This document shows, in pieces, positions 1-7,603 of a stretch of DNA of 18,351 bases. The stretch lies in assembly GCA_040255215.1 (NCBI GenBank), contig JBDZUM010000086.1, positions 1-18,351 of the forward strand, given 5' to 3'. Below the pieces are notes generated by a model. It saw nothing but the letters and a program-made list of their open reading frames with translations. It made no database searches and had not been told where the DNA came from. Source of the stretch: JAQSWP01 sp040255215 (GTDB lineage Bacteria; Pseudomonadota; Alphaproteobacteria; Reyranellales; JAQSWP01). The position numbers and the translations under genes were made by a program. Each line of letters opens with the position of its first letter. Position 1 is the first letter of the stretch.

Positions 1-1397
1 GGATCCTTCCACTCGCGCCAGTACTTGGCGATGGTGATCAGGCCGTTCAGCCCCAGCATCTGCATGGCGCCGTCGCCGACGAAAGCGATCGACACGCGGT
101 CCGGATGGCAGAATTTCGCTGCAGTGGCATAGGGCACGCCGCAGCACATCGTCGCCAGCGTGCCGGATACCGATGCCATCATGCCCTCGCGCAGGCGCAA
201 AGCGCGCGCGAACCAGTTGGCCGAGGTGCCGGAATCGGCGCTGATGATGGCATCGTCTGGCAATTGCTCCGACAGTTTCCAGAACAACAGCTCCGGATTG
301 ACCGGATCGGCGTCGAGATGGGCGCGTTCCTTTTCGTCCTCCCACCATTCGGCGACCGATTTCTCTATCGTCTGGCGCCACGACCGATCTTCGTTGCGTT
401 TCAGATGCGGCAGCAGTGCTCGCAGCGTCTCTGCCGCGTCGCCGACCAGGTTGACTTCCATCGGATAGCGGATCGACAGCATTTTGGGATTGATGTCGAT
501 TTGCACCGCGCGAGCGCTTCCTTCCTTGGGCAGAAACTCCGAATAGGGAAAGCTCGAACCGACCATCAACAGCGTATCGCAGTCGCGCATCAGCTCGTAG
601 GACGGCCGCGTGCCGAGCAGCCCGATCTGCCCGGTGACGAACGGCACCTCGTCCGGCACCGCCGCGCGACCCAGCAGCGCCTTGGCGACGCCGGCGCCCA
701 GCGTGTCGGCGACCTCCAGCACTTCGGCGCTGGCGCCGAGCGCTCCGGCGCCCACCAGCATCGCAACCTTCTTGCCGTCGTTGAGCACGGCCGCAGCCTG
801 GGCCAGCTGGTCTTCGCTCGGCACGATGTGCGGCTGGGCGTAGCCGATGCCGGAATGCACCGTTCCGTGCTCGTGCGGCGGTTCGGCGGCGTCCATCTCC
901 TGAACGTCGTTGGGCACCACGATGCAGGTGACGCAGCGTTCGGCCTTGGCGATGCGCAGCGCCCGATCGATCAGATGGCGCATTTGCGCCGGAGCGGTGC
1001 ACATGTGGACGTAATCGCCGGCCACGTCCTTGAACAGCGACGTCAGATCGACTTCCTGCTGGTAATGCCCGCCCAGCGCCAGCCGCGACTGCTGTCCGAC
1101 GATGGCCAGCACCGGCTGGTGATCGAGCTTGGCGTCGTAGAGGCCGTTCAGCAGATGGATCGCGCCGGGACCGGACGTCGCCAGGCAGACCCCGACCTCG
1201 CCGCTATACTTGGCATGGGCGCAGGCCATGAAGGCGGCTTCCTCCTCGTGCCGCGTCTGCACGAACTCGAACCTGTCCAGCGCCTTGTCGAGGGCACCGA
1301 GGATGCCGTTGATTCCATCACCCGGGAATCCGTAGAGACGCTTGATGCCCCAGTCGGAAAGACGCTGAAGCGTGAAATCGGCGACGGTGCTGGCCAT
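1..1397 (-). CDS. ThDP-dependent pyruvate oxidase / acetolactate-synthase-like enzyme, 3' end cut by window
   Basis: The gene starts at ATG 1397-1395 and stays open for 465 codons to the window edge, so the C-terminus (roughly the last 100-130 residues by comparison with the family) is missing. Seen: an N-terminal pyrimidine-binding domain with GFPGDGING (about 23-31) and HEEEAA (50-55), which carries the conserved ThDP-activating Glu; a middle domain at about 190-330; and the start of the ThDP-binding motif, GDG at 441-443, whose partner Asn lies beyond the edge. The overall pattern matches the pyruvate oxidase / pyruvate:quinone dehydrogenase branch, whose members decarboxylate pyruvate or a related 2-oxoacid. 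The exact substrate and electron acceptor are not decided by what is visible. It is the last visible gene of the PPC-ASRT-ThDP operon. An AGGAG lies about 10 bases before the ATG, overlapping the stop codon of the ASRT gene. Confidence 0.88.
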   Translation of the reverse strand, partial: MASTVADFTLQRLSDWGIKRLYGFPGDGINGILGALDKALDRFEFVQTRHEEEAAFMACAHAKYSGEVGVCLATSGPGAIHLLNGLYDAKLDHQPVLAIVGQQSRLALGGHYQQEVDLTSLFKDVAGDYVHMCTAPAQMRHLIDRALRIAKAERCVTCIVVPNDVQEMDAAEPPHEHGTVHSGIGYAQPHIVPSEDQLAQAAAVLNDGKKVAMLVGAGALGASAEVLEVADTLGAGVAKALLGRAAVPDEVPFVTGQIGLLGTRPSYELMRDCDTLLMVGSSFPYSEFLPKEGSARAVQIDINPKMLSIRYPMEVNLVGDAAETLRALLPHLKRNEDRSWRQTIEKSVAEWWEDEKERAHLDADPVNPELLFWKLSEQLPDDAIISADSGTSANWFARALRLREGMMASVSGTLATMCCGVPYATAAKFCHPDRVSIAFVGDGAMQMLGLNGLITIAKYWREWKD

Positions 1398-1412
1398 GGG
1401 AAGAATTCTCCT

Positions 1413-1793
1413 TCAACAGGGAAAGGCTACGGTGCTGATCAGGGCGTTCTCGGCCTGTCGGCTGTCGAGCCGGGTATGCTGTACGACGATGGCCACCGAG
1501 GAACGGATGACGCAGGCGTAGTCGGTGCCGCGCGGCACCGGCTGCGGATCGTCGAGATCGTTCAGGCGCAAATGTCGCGTGCGCCGGGCGCCGACGGTCA
1601 CCCGGTACGGTCCGGCCGGCTCGCGGTCGGCGAAATAGAGGGTGATCTCGATCTCGGCATCGCTGCCGCTGGTATTCAGCAGGCAAAGCGTTTCATGGCT
1701 CAGCATCTCCGGCTGCGGCCCGTGGCTGCGGTTCGGAATGTAGCCTTCGGCAATGGCCCAGCAGGTCCGACCGATGGCCGTTGCGCTCTCCAA
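1413..1793 (-). CDS. Anabaena sensory rhodopsin transducer (ASRT) family protein
   Basis: This 126-residue protein is recognisable along nearly its whole length as an ASRT-family protein. Hallmarks seen: IGRTCWAIAEGYIP (7-20), SHETLCLLN (32-40), ITLYFADREPAGPYR (50-64), RLNDL (76-80) and the C-terminal block VVQHTRLDSRQAENAL (103-118). Known: the Anabaena founder is a soluble beta-sandwich tetramer that interacts with a sensory rhodopsin. Many homologs occur in bacteria without any rhodopsin, and the fold has been proposed to bind small molecules such as sugars. No rhodopsin gene is visible here, so a light-signalling role is not supported. The start is TTG at 1793-1791, preceded at good distance by AAGGAGG; no ATG fits better. 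It lies 24 bases after the PPC-domain gene and 15 bases before the ThDP enzyme, so the three are probably co-transcribed. Confidence 0.9.
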   Translation of the reverse strand: MESATAIGRTCWAIAEGYIPNRSHGPQPEMLSHETLCLLNTSGSDAEIEITLYFADREPAGPYRVTVGARRTRHLRLNDLDDPQPVPRGTDYACVIRSSVAIVVQHTRLDSRQAENALISTVAFPC

Positions 1794-1817
1794 GCACGCC
1801 TCCTTCTCTTAAGACGT

Positions 1818-2249
1818 TCAAAGCTTCAGCAGTGGCAGGCCGGTGTCGGCATCCGTATGCCGTCGCATATGCGACGGCTCGTCCTCGACGACGATTTCAA
1901 GGATTGGCCTGACACGGCCTTCGAGTAGATGGCCGCCAAACGCACGCCCGTCCCGACGCGCCACCACGACATGCGCGTGCATGCGGATGTCGTCGTCCTT
2001 GCGCGCGAAATTTCCCACCAGGGAAACGATCTCAACCTGCTCGTCGAGCGGGATACGTTCGTAGTCCTTGGCTTCCATGTCGAAATAGCCGAGGACCACG
2101 TGCTCGAACGCGCCAAGGCCGGTGAAATGGCCCGCGTCGACCTCGTGCTCGGCAGCGAACTGCAGCAGACATTTCATCGCCTCGTCGCCCCTGTCGAGCA
2201 CGACCGCGAAGCTGCGCCGCCCGTCGGCGGCAAGACGTTTGACCTGCAT
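1818..2249 (-). CDS. PPC domain (DUF296) protein
   Basis: This is a 143-residue, single-domain protein of the plants-and-prokaryotes-conserved (PPC, formerly DUF296) family. The domain fills the chain. The family's metal-binding histidines are visible as H91-x-H93 in MHAHVVVARRDG and H107 in FGGHLLEG, and SLVGNFAR (76-83) is also typical. In plants the domain is fused to AT-hooks, but bacterial stand-alone versions, such as this one, are trimeric proteins of unknown biochemical role. An upstream in-frame ATG at 2267 exists. I chose 2249 because GGGAGAG lies just before it, whereas the upstream codon has no ribosome site and adds six unconserved residues. It is the first gene of the minus-strand operon with ASRT and the ThDP enzyme, divergent from the dehydrogenase operon. 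Function unknown; family assignment firm. Confidence 0.87.
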   Translation of the reverse strand: MQVKRLAADGRRSFAVVLDRGDEAMKCLLQFAAEHEVDAGHFTGLGAFEHVVLGYFDMEAKDYERIPLDEQVEIVSLVGNFARKDDDIRMHAHVVVARRDGRAFGGHLLEGRVRPILEIVVEDEPSHMRRHTDADTGLPLLKL

Positions 2250-2417
2250 GTTCTCTCCCTGAGGCACCGATCAGATGGGCTCACTCTTGCGAAAGCTCCG
2301 ATCGGCGCAGGGAGTTCCCGGCGCGGCCAACTATCGCGGTATCCGACGAAACCTGCCGCCGCCACCGGCCGTTGCACAGGAGGAACGCCTTCGCGAAACA
2401 GCAGGGAGCGGCGCAAA
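2250..2417. other. Divergent intergenic region between PPC and SDR operons
   Basis: This 168-base gap must hold the promoters of both the leftward PPC-ASRT-ThDP operon and the rightward SDR-GH15-membrane operon. I looked for sigma-70-like boxes and for the alphaproteobacterial general-stress pattern (GGAAC about 16-17 bases before CGTT) on both strands. No convincing match appeared: a GGAAC on the minus strand near 2320 lacks the CGTT partner. CCGATC at 2267-2272 and the palindrome CCGATCGG at 2298-2305 are the only small symmetric elements. Ribosome-site-like AGGAGG occurs at 2379-2384 but no in-frame start follows it. Confidence 0.5.
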
Positions 2418-3416
2418 TTGCAGCAACAAACGGTCGTGATTACCGGCGCATCGGCCGGAATTGGCCGTGCGACGGCCAGGCGTTTCGCCGCCGCTGGCGC
2501 GCGGATCGGGCTGATCGCACGCGGTCACGACCGCTTGGAGCAAACGGCGGCGGAGGTGCGCGACAGGGGCGGTGACGCCGCAATCTGCCCCCTCGACGTC
2601 ACAGACGCCGACGCGCTGGAGGCTGCGGCGCAGGACGTCGAAAGCCGGTTCGGGCCTATCGATGTCTGGATCAACGGCGCCATGGCCACGATCTTCGCGC
2701 CTGTCGCAGACATCACCCCGCTGGAGTTCGCCCGTGCGACGGCGGTGACGTATCTCGGTACCGTAAACGGCACGCTAACGGCGTTGCGGCGCATGAAGTC
2801 ACGCGACCGCGGCGTCATCGTTCAAGTCGGCTCTGCACTGGCCTACCGGTCGATTCCTCTCCAGGCCCCGTATTGCGCCGCCAAGCACGCAATGCTCGGC
2901 TTCACCGATTCGTTGCGCTCCGAATTGCTGCACGATCGCAGCCGCATTCGCCTGGCGGTGGTTCACCTTCCGGGAATGAACACCCCGCAGTTCCAGTGGG
3001 CACGCAATCGCATGGGCCACAGGCCGCAGCCGGTGCCGCCGATTTTCGAACCGGAATTCGCGGCCGAGGCGATCTTCCAGGCCGCGCGCCATCCGCGACG
3101 CGAAGTCTGGGTAGGCTGGCCGACTGTAAAGACGATCCTGGGGCAGCGCGTCATGCCAGGCATTCTGGACCGCATCCTGGCGCGGAAAGGCTATGACGGG
3201 CAGCTGACCGACGCGGCGATGGCGTCGAGCGAGGGCAATCTCTTCGTTCCCGTCGCCGGCGATTTCGCAGCGCGCGGGCCGTTTGCCGGCCGTGCCCGCG
3301 AGCATCCCGTGCCGGTGCGGCGGACGCTGCAACAAGCGTTGACAACCATTGCCGCCCTGCCGCAGCGCCTCGGCTGGCGCCGTGCGAGCGCGCGCAACGG
3401 GCAAGCCCGGCAATGA
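2418..3416 (+). CDS. Short-chain dehydrogenase/reductase (SDR) family oxidoreductase
   Basis: This 332-residue protein has a classical SDR core at about 5-250. Seen: the nucleotide-binding TGASAGIG motif (9-16), a conserved acidic DVTD after strand 4, and a catalytic set of S139, Y152 and K156 (YCAAK). The usual NNAG is replaced by NGAM. About 80 residues follow the core and end in a basic, low-complexity tail. Known: SDRs are NAD(P)(H)-dependent oxidoreductases of alcohols and ketones; substrate cannot be inferred. The frame is open far upstream to 1929, but that stretch is antisense to the PPC gene and lacks SDR similarity. The start is therefore taken as TTG 2418-2420, with AGGGAG about 9 bases before it and the first beta strand beginning right after. 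The stop overlaps the GH15 start (ATGA), indicating translational coupling. Confidence 0.86.
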   Translation: MQQQTVVITGASAGIGRATARRFAAAGARIGLIARGHDRLEQTAAEVRDRGGDAAICPLDVTDADALEAAAQDVESRFGPIDVWINGAMATIFAPVADITPLEFARATAVTYLGTVNGTLTALRRMKSRDRGVIVQVGSALAYRSIPLQAPYCAAKHAMLGFTDSLRSELLHDRSRIRLAVVHLPGMNTPQFQWARNRMGHRPQPVPPIFEPEFAAEAIFQAARHPRREVWVGWPTVKTILGQRVMPGILDRILARKGYDGQLTDAAMASSEGNLFVPVAGDFAARGPFAGRAREHPVPVRRTLQQALTTIAALPQRLGWRRASARNGQARQ

Positions 3417-5230
3417 CAGACAAGCATTGGCCGGCAATTGGCGACTATGCGCTGATCGGCGATTGCCGGACTGCCGCTCTGGTCGCCAGGAATGGCGCCG
3501 TCGAATGGCTGTGCCTTCCCGATTTCGACAGCCCTTCGCTCTTCGCCGCCATTCTCGATCGAAGGAAAGGAGGCAGGCTGGCAATTGCCCTGCGCGATGC
3601 CGCGTATTGCGAGCGGCGTTATCTCGACGGCACCAATGTCCTGGAAACCACCATAAGCGGTCCATCAGGGACGATCAGACTCACCGATTTTCTCGTCATT
3701 GGCGGTCAGTTGGTTCAGGAGCCCGAACCGCAGCGTGAATTGCTGCGCATCGTCGACGCGCTCGATGGCGAACCCGAGATCGAAGTGACATTCGAGCCTG
3801 CTCCAGACTATGGACGCCGCCGCCCGCGAATCCGCAGTCGCGGCCGGCTCGGCTGGACGCTCGGAGACAGCGGCAGCCTGTTCCTGCTGCGCACCGACAT
3901 ACCCCTAGAGGCAACGACGCCCGCCAGCCTCTGCGGTCGCGTCAGGCTTGCCGTGGGCGACCGCCGCTGCGTGTCGCTGTCCTTTGCCGCGGGCGAACCG
4001 GCGACGATTCCGCTCCTGGACGCGGAGGCGCAGCGCAAACTCGATGCCACCACCCATTGGTGGCGGCGCTGGAGCGATCAGTGCACCTATCGTGGACCCT
4101 TCCGCAACCAAGTGGTCCGCAGCGCCCTGGTGTTGAAATCGCTGCAATTCTGCCTGTCCGGCGCCGTCGTCGCCGCGCCGACCTGCTCCCTGCCGGAAGC
4201 CATCGGGGGCGGCCGCAACTGGGACTATCGCTACTGCTGGCTGCGCGATGCCGCTTTCATGATGGAATCCTTCATCGACACAGGATTTCTCTCGGAGGCG
4301 AAGGATTTTTTCGGCTGGCTGATGCATGCGACGAAACTTACGCACCCGAAGCTGAAGCCGCTCTACGATCTCTACGGCCGGACCTGGTTCGGCGAGCGGA
4401 CGTTGGACCATCTGTCCGGGTACCGCGAAACGGGTCCGGTGCGCATCGGAAATTCCGCCAAGAACCATCTGCAGCTCGACATATTCGGCTCGCTGGTCGC
4501 CGCTGCGACGATCTATCTTGATCGCGGGCACGCTCTGCGCCCTTCCGAGAAGAGCCTCCTGATCAAGATCGGCGAAGCCGCCTGCGCCGGTTGGCAGCAG
4601 CCGGACAACGGGTTCTGGGAGTACCGCCACGGACGGCGGCACAACACCTGGTCTAAGGTGATGTGCTGGTCGTGCCTCGACAATCTGATCCGATTGCACG
4701 ACGAAGGCATCCTGTCCGTGCCGCGCGAGCGCTTCGATCGCGAACGCCAACGCATCCGCGACGCCCTCCACGAGAAGGCACTCGCTCCCGAGCGCGGCAG
4801 CTGGATCGGGGCGTTCGGCGAGGATTTTCTCGACGCTACTCTGCTGCTTCTGCCGACCGCCGGTTTCGTCGAAGCGCGCGATCCGCGCATGATGTCGACC
4901 TGGGAACGGATCGAGAGGGAATTGGGCGGTCCACGCGGTTTGATACGGCGCTATTCGGAAGGAGTGGACGTGCAGCGCGGCCGCGAAGGCACGTTTGTGA
5001 TCTGCAGCTTCTGGGCCGTCGCCTATCTGGCGCGCGCCGGGCGAGTAGATGAAGCGCGCCGCCGGATGGAAAATCTTCTCGGCTATGCCAACGAGCTGGG
5101 GCTCTATGCCGAGGAGCTTGATGCGGCCAGCGGCGCCATGCTGGGAAATTTTCCCCAGGCTTTCAGCCATTCCGGCCTGATCCATGCGGCACTGGCCATC
5201 GCTGACGCCGAACGGAAACGCGCAGCATGA
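3413..5230 (+). CDS. Glycoside hydrolase family 15 protein (glucoamylase / trehalase type)
   Basis: This 605-residue protein has the bacterial GH15 layout: an N-terminal beta-sandwich domain (about 1-225, starting IGDYALIGDCRTAALV) followed by an (alpha/alpha)6 barrel (about 235-600). Seen: the family signature GGRNWDYRYCWLRDAAF (266-282), GFWEYR (400-405) with E403 as likely general acid, and YAEELD (565-570) holding the likely general base, then GNFPQAFSHSGLIHAAL. GH15 members invert alpha-linked glucosides; proteins of this bacterial type include glucan 1,4-alpha-glucosidases and GH15 trehalases, and sequence alone does not separate them here. No signal peptide is visible, so a cytoplasmic location is likely. 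ATG 3413 overlaps the SDR stop by four bases, and its own stop overlaps the next gene by four bases, so the three genes form one coupled operon. Confidence 0.92.
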   Translation: MTDKHWPAIGDYALIGDCRTAALVARNGAVEWLCLPDFDSPSLFAAILDRRKGGRLAIALRDAAYCERRYLDGTNVLETTISGPSGTIRLTDFLVIGGQLVQEPEPQRELLRIVDALDGEPEIEVTFEPAPDYGRRRPRIRSRGRLGWTLGDSGSLFLLRTDIPLEATTPASLCGRVRLAVGDRRCVSLSFAAGEPATIPLLDAEAQRKLDATTHWWRRWSDQCTYRGPFRNQVVRSALVLKSLQFCLSGAVVAAPTCSLPEAIGGGRNWDYRYCWLRDAAFMMESFIDTGFLSEAKDFFGWLMHATKLTHPKLKPLYDLYGRTWFGERTLDHLSGYRETGPVRIGNSAKNHLQLDIFGSLVAAATIYLDRGHALRPSEKSLLIKIGEAACAGWQQPDNGFWEYRHGRRHNTWSKVMCWSCLDNLIRLHDEGILSVPRERFDRERQRIRDALHEKALAPERGSWIGAFGEDFLDATLLLLPTAGFVEARDPRMMSTWERIERELGGPRGLIRRYSEGVDVQRGREGTFVICSFWAVAYLARAGRVDEARRRMENLLGYANELGLYAEELDAASGAMLGNFPQAFSHSGLIHAALAIADAERKRAA

Positions 5231-5736
5231 CGCTTCTCGCCATCCTGCCGCCGATCAACGTATGGGTGGCGCTGATATGGGGCGGCATAGCGACTGGCGC
5301 GATGACCGTCCTTATGCAGTGCGGCCCTCTGTTTGGTCTGTCGCGTCTCAGCCTGCCCTATCTATGTGGCACGGCGCTGTCGCCGACGCGCCGAAATGCG
5401 ATGGCGCTGGGTTCGATCGTCTATTCGATCATGGGATTGTTGTTGGCATTCCTTTACGCCTACGCCTTCGAGACGATCGGCCAGGCAGGCTGGCTGTTGG
5501 GCAGCCTGCTCGGGCTGATGCACGGCCTGTTCGTCGTCACAGTGTTCCTGCCGGTGCTGCCCTACATACATCCGCGCATGGCGAGCGAGCACGACGGGCC
5601 CTCGCCGAAGTTCCGGCTCGAACCGCCCGGCCCGTTCGGCCTGCATTACGGCTACAGCACGCCGGCGGTGACGATCGCCGCACATACGCTTTATGGCGCC
5701 ATTCTCGGCGCCGCGTACGCGGTGCATGCGGCGTAA
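5227..5736 (+). CDS. Small multi-pass membrane protein of unknown function
   Basis: I do not recognise this 169-residue protein. It is strongly hydrophobic, with four likely membrane segments at about 12-33, 57-79, 87-112 and 144-166. A polar, proline-rich loop at about 115-142 holds HPRM, PSPKF and PPGPFGLHYGY. A short connector after helix 1 includes LSLPYLCGTALSPTRR. No signal peptide, cofactor motif or catalytic motif is seen. The ATG overlaps the GH15 stop codon (ATGA), so it is translationally coupled to the hydrolase and is a real gene rather than a chance frame. The stop TAA lies only 5 bases from the converging dctM gene. A role linked to the cell envelope or to carbohydrate stress is possible from context only. 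Confidence 0.75.
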   Translation: MTLLAILPPINVWVALIWGGIATGAMTVLMQCGPLFGLSRLSLPYLCGTALSPTRRNAMALGSIVYSIMGLLLAFLYAYAFETIGQAGWLLGSLLGLMHGLFVVTVFLPVLPYIHPRMASEHDGPSPKFRLEPPGPFGLHYGYSTPAVTIAAHTLYGAILGAAYAVHAA

Positions 5737-5741
5737 CCACG

Positions 5742-7052
5742 CTAGAGCAGGCTGGGAAGCCATAGCACGAGCGCGGGAAACGCCACGAACAGCGCCAGCC
5801 CGACAAGCTCCAGTCCGACGAATGGCAGAGCAGCGCGGTAGATCGATCCCAGCGAATCGCCCGTCGTGACCACGCCCTTCATGACGAAGAGCAGCAGGCC
5901 AAAGGGCGGCGTCAGCAGGCCAAGCTCGATGGCGATCAACATCAGGATACCCAGCCAGACCACGTCGATCTGCAGGGCCGCCGCCAGCGGCATGTAGAAC
6001 GGCAGCGTCACCAGCATCATGCTGACCTGATCGATGAAGCATCCCAGCACGATCAGAAGCGCCACCATCATCAGCACCGCCGTGAGCGGGGTCAGTTCCA
6101 GCTCAAGCAGCGAAGACAGCGCCCCGTCGGTGGCGCCGGAAAAGGCCAGGATCTGCGAGAACGACGTCGAGGCGGCGACGATGAACAGGATCATTACCGA
6201 GATCTTGCCGGTCTCCAGCAGCGACTTCTTCAGTGCGGTCCAGCTCAGACGCCGGTAGCAGGCGGCGATCAGCGCCGACATCAGAGCGCCCAGCGCCGCC
6301 GAATCGGTCGGCGAGGCGATGCCGGCGAAAATGGAACCCAGCACGGCGACGAAGATCAGCGACAACGGCAGCACGTAGATCACGAACGGCTTCCAGCGTT
6401 CGACGAAGGGCAGCCTTTCCATTTCGTAGGATGGCGCCAGCGCCGGATTGATCAGGCAGCGCAACACGACATAGCCGACGAAGAGAGCGCTCATGACGAT
6501 GCCGGGAATGACGCCGCCGACCAGAAGCTCGGCGACCGGAATGTGCGCCAGGCTCGCCAGCAGCACCGCCAGGGCCGAAGGCGGGATCAGCATGGCGATC
6601 CCGCCAACCGCCATGATCGGCCCCATCGACATGCTGGAATGATAGCCGCGCGCCTTCATCTCGGGCAGGAGCACGCTGCCCAGCATGGCGGTGTTGGCGA
6701 TGGTCGAGCCGGACAGGGTCGCGAAGATCGTGCCGCCGACGATCGACACCAGCGACAGGCGGCCGGGTATGCGGGCGATCAGGCGGTCGATGGCGTTCAC
6801 GGCGGTGAAGGCGACGCCGGTCTGGAACAGGATCTCGCCCATGAAGATGAACAGCGGAATGGGCGCCAGGCCGAAATTGGCGATGCCGCTCAGCATCGAC
6901 CGCATGACGGCCGTGACGCCGGCCTCGCCGCCCATGAATACCCATGCGCCGACGATGTTGGCGACGATGAATGAGAAGGCGACCGGCAGGCCTATCGCCA
7001 TCAGCAGGCAGACGGCGCCCAGCATCAGGGCAAGCGCGAAGTACCACTCCAT
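5742..7052 (-). CDS. dctM: TRAP transporter large permease (DctM / SiaQM M-subunit type)
   Basis: This 436-residue protein has about 12 hydrophobic segments and is the size of a normal DctM. Seen: the conserved PLFIFMGEILFQTG stretch (about 65-78), the GGTIFATLSGSTIANTAMLG segment (about 106-125) typical of the large-permease hairpin region, and LLTPPFGLLLFVMKG near residue 390. Known: DctM is the sodium-driven transport channel of tripartite ATP-independent periplasmic importers and works with DctQ and the periplasmic DctP. ATG 7052-7050 follows the dctQ stop after a single base, so translation is coupled. It is the last gene of dctPQM. The gene ends 5 bases from the converging membrane-protein gene, and no hairpin terminator is obvious in that gap. 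Confidence 0.95.
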   Translation of the reverse strand: MEWYFALALMLGAVCLLMAIGLPVAFSFIVANIVGAWVFMGGEAGVTAVMRSMLSGIANFGLAPIPLFIFMGEILFQTGVAFTAVNAIDRLIARIPGRLSLVSIVGGTIFATLSGSTIANTAMLGSVLLPEMKARGYHSSMSMGPIMAVGGIAMLIPPSALAVLLASLAHIPVAELLVGGVIPGIVMSALFVGYVVLRCLINPALAPSYEMERLPFVERWKPFVIYVLPLSLIFVAVLGSIFAGIASPTDSAALGALMSALIAACYRRLSWTALKKSLLETGKISVMILFIVAASTSFSQILAFSGATDGALSSLLELELTPLTAVLMMVALLIVLGCFIDQVSMMLVTLPFYMPLAAALQIDVVWLGILMLIAIELGLLTPPFGLLLFVMKGVVTTGDSLGSIYRAALPFVGLELVGLALFVAFPALVLWLPSLL

Positions 7053-7053
7053 T

Positions 7054-7593
7054 TCAGGGCATCGCCACGGGCGCGCGCTTGCCGGCCGGCGGCGGCAGAA
7101 CGAACCGGCTGGCGAAGTCGATCGCCATCAGGAATCCGGCAACCGGGATCGGCAGCAGCAGCAGCCATTCCTCATAGCTCCAGGTCTTCACGGTCACCAT
7201 GTTGTCCTGCCACGCGCTGAATGAGGCCGCGGCGCCGTAAACCAGCATGGCCAGCGAGGCGGCGAGGCCGAAACCCCAGGCCAGGGTCTCGACCGACCGT
7301 GCCGCGCCGGGCGGCAGCTTGGTGGCGAGGATGTCGAGAGAGACGTGGCCATTGTGCTTCAGCACCCACGGCGCCCCCAGGAAGGCGGCGCCGAACATCA
7401 GATATTCGGTCAGCTCGATCACCCAGGGCAGCGCGCCCAGACCGAAATAGCGGACGCCGATGTCGGCGCAGATCAGGGCGGCGGCGAGGCCGAACGCCCA
7501 GCCGGCCGCGTGCCCCAGCATGGACACGATGCGTCCATGCCAGAGCAGCACTGCGCCGAAAATCCGGCGCGCGGCCGACTGCCGATCGGTCAT
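7054..7593 (-). CDS. dctQ: TRAP transporter small permease (DctQ)
   Basis: This 179-residue protein has four membrane segments (about 22-46, 58-78, 98-122 and 143-164), as expected for DctQ. The family pattern is visible: ADIGVRYFGLGALPWVIELTEYLMF (43-67), then APWVLKHNGHVSLDIL and the final LLLLPIPVAGFLMAIDF block. Known: DctQ binds the DctM channel and helps dock the loaded periplasmic protein. It begins 10 bases after the dctP stop and its stop is one base from the dctM start. The ribosome site before the ATG is poor, which suggests that translation depends on ribosomes arriving from dctP. Confidence 0.93.
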   Translation of the reverse strand: MTDRQSAARRIFGAVLLWHGRIVSMLGHAAGWAFGLAAALICADIGVRYFGLGALPWVIELTEYLMFGAAFLGAPWVLKHNGHVSLDILATKLPPGAARSVETLAWGFGLAASLAMLVYGAAASFSAWQDNMVTVKTWSYEEWLLLLPIPVAGFLMAIDFASRFVLPPPAGKRAPVAMP

Positions 7594-7603
7594 CAGGCGC
7601 CGA

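Noticed and set aside
1..6. GGATCC (BamHI site) at the very first bases as a sign of a cloning junction
   Set aside because: The reading frame of the ThDP enzyme runs straight to the edge without disturbance; the site alone shows only where the window or clone begins.
105..1928. A 607-codon open plus-strand frame
   Set aside because: It is antisense to the ThDP enzyme and ASRT genes, which are recognisable protein families with ribosome sites. The translation is low-complexity and rich in Arg, Gln and His, as expected for the complement of high-GC coding DNA.
2310..2350. General stress (EcfG-type) promoter for the PPC operon
   Set aside because: A GGAAC is present on the minus strand but no CGTT is found at the required spacing.
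3905..5185. A 426-codon open minus-strand frame
   Set aside because: It is antisense to GH15, whose family signature and catalytic glutamates are intact on the plus strand.
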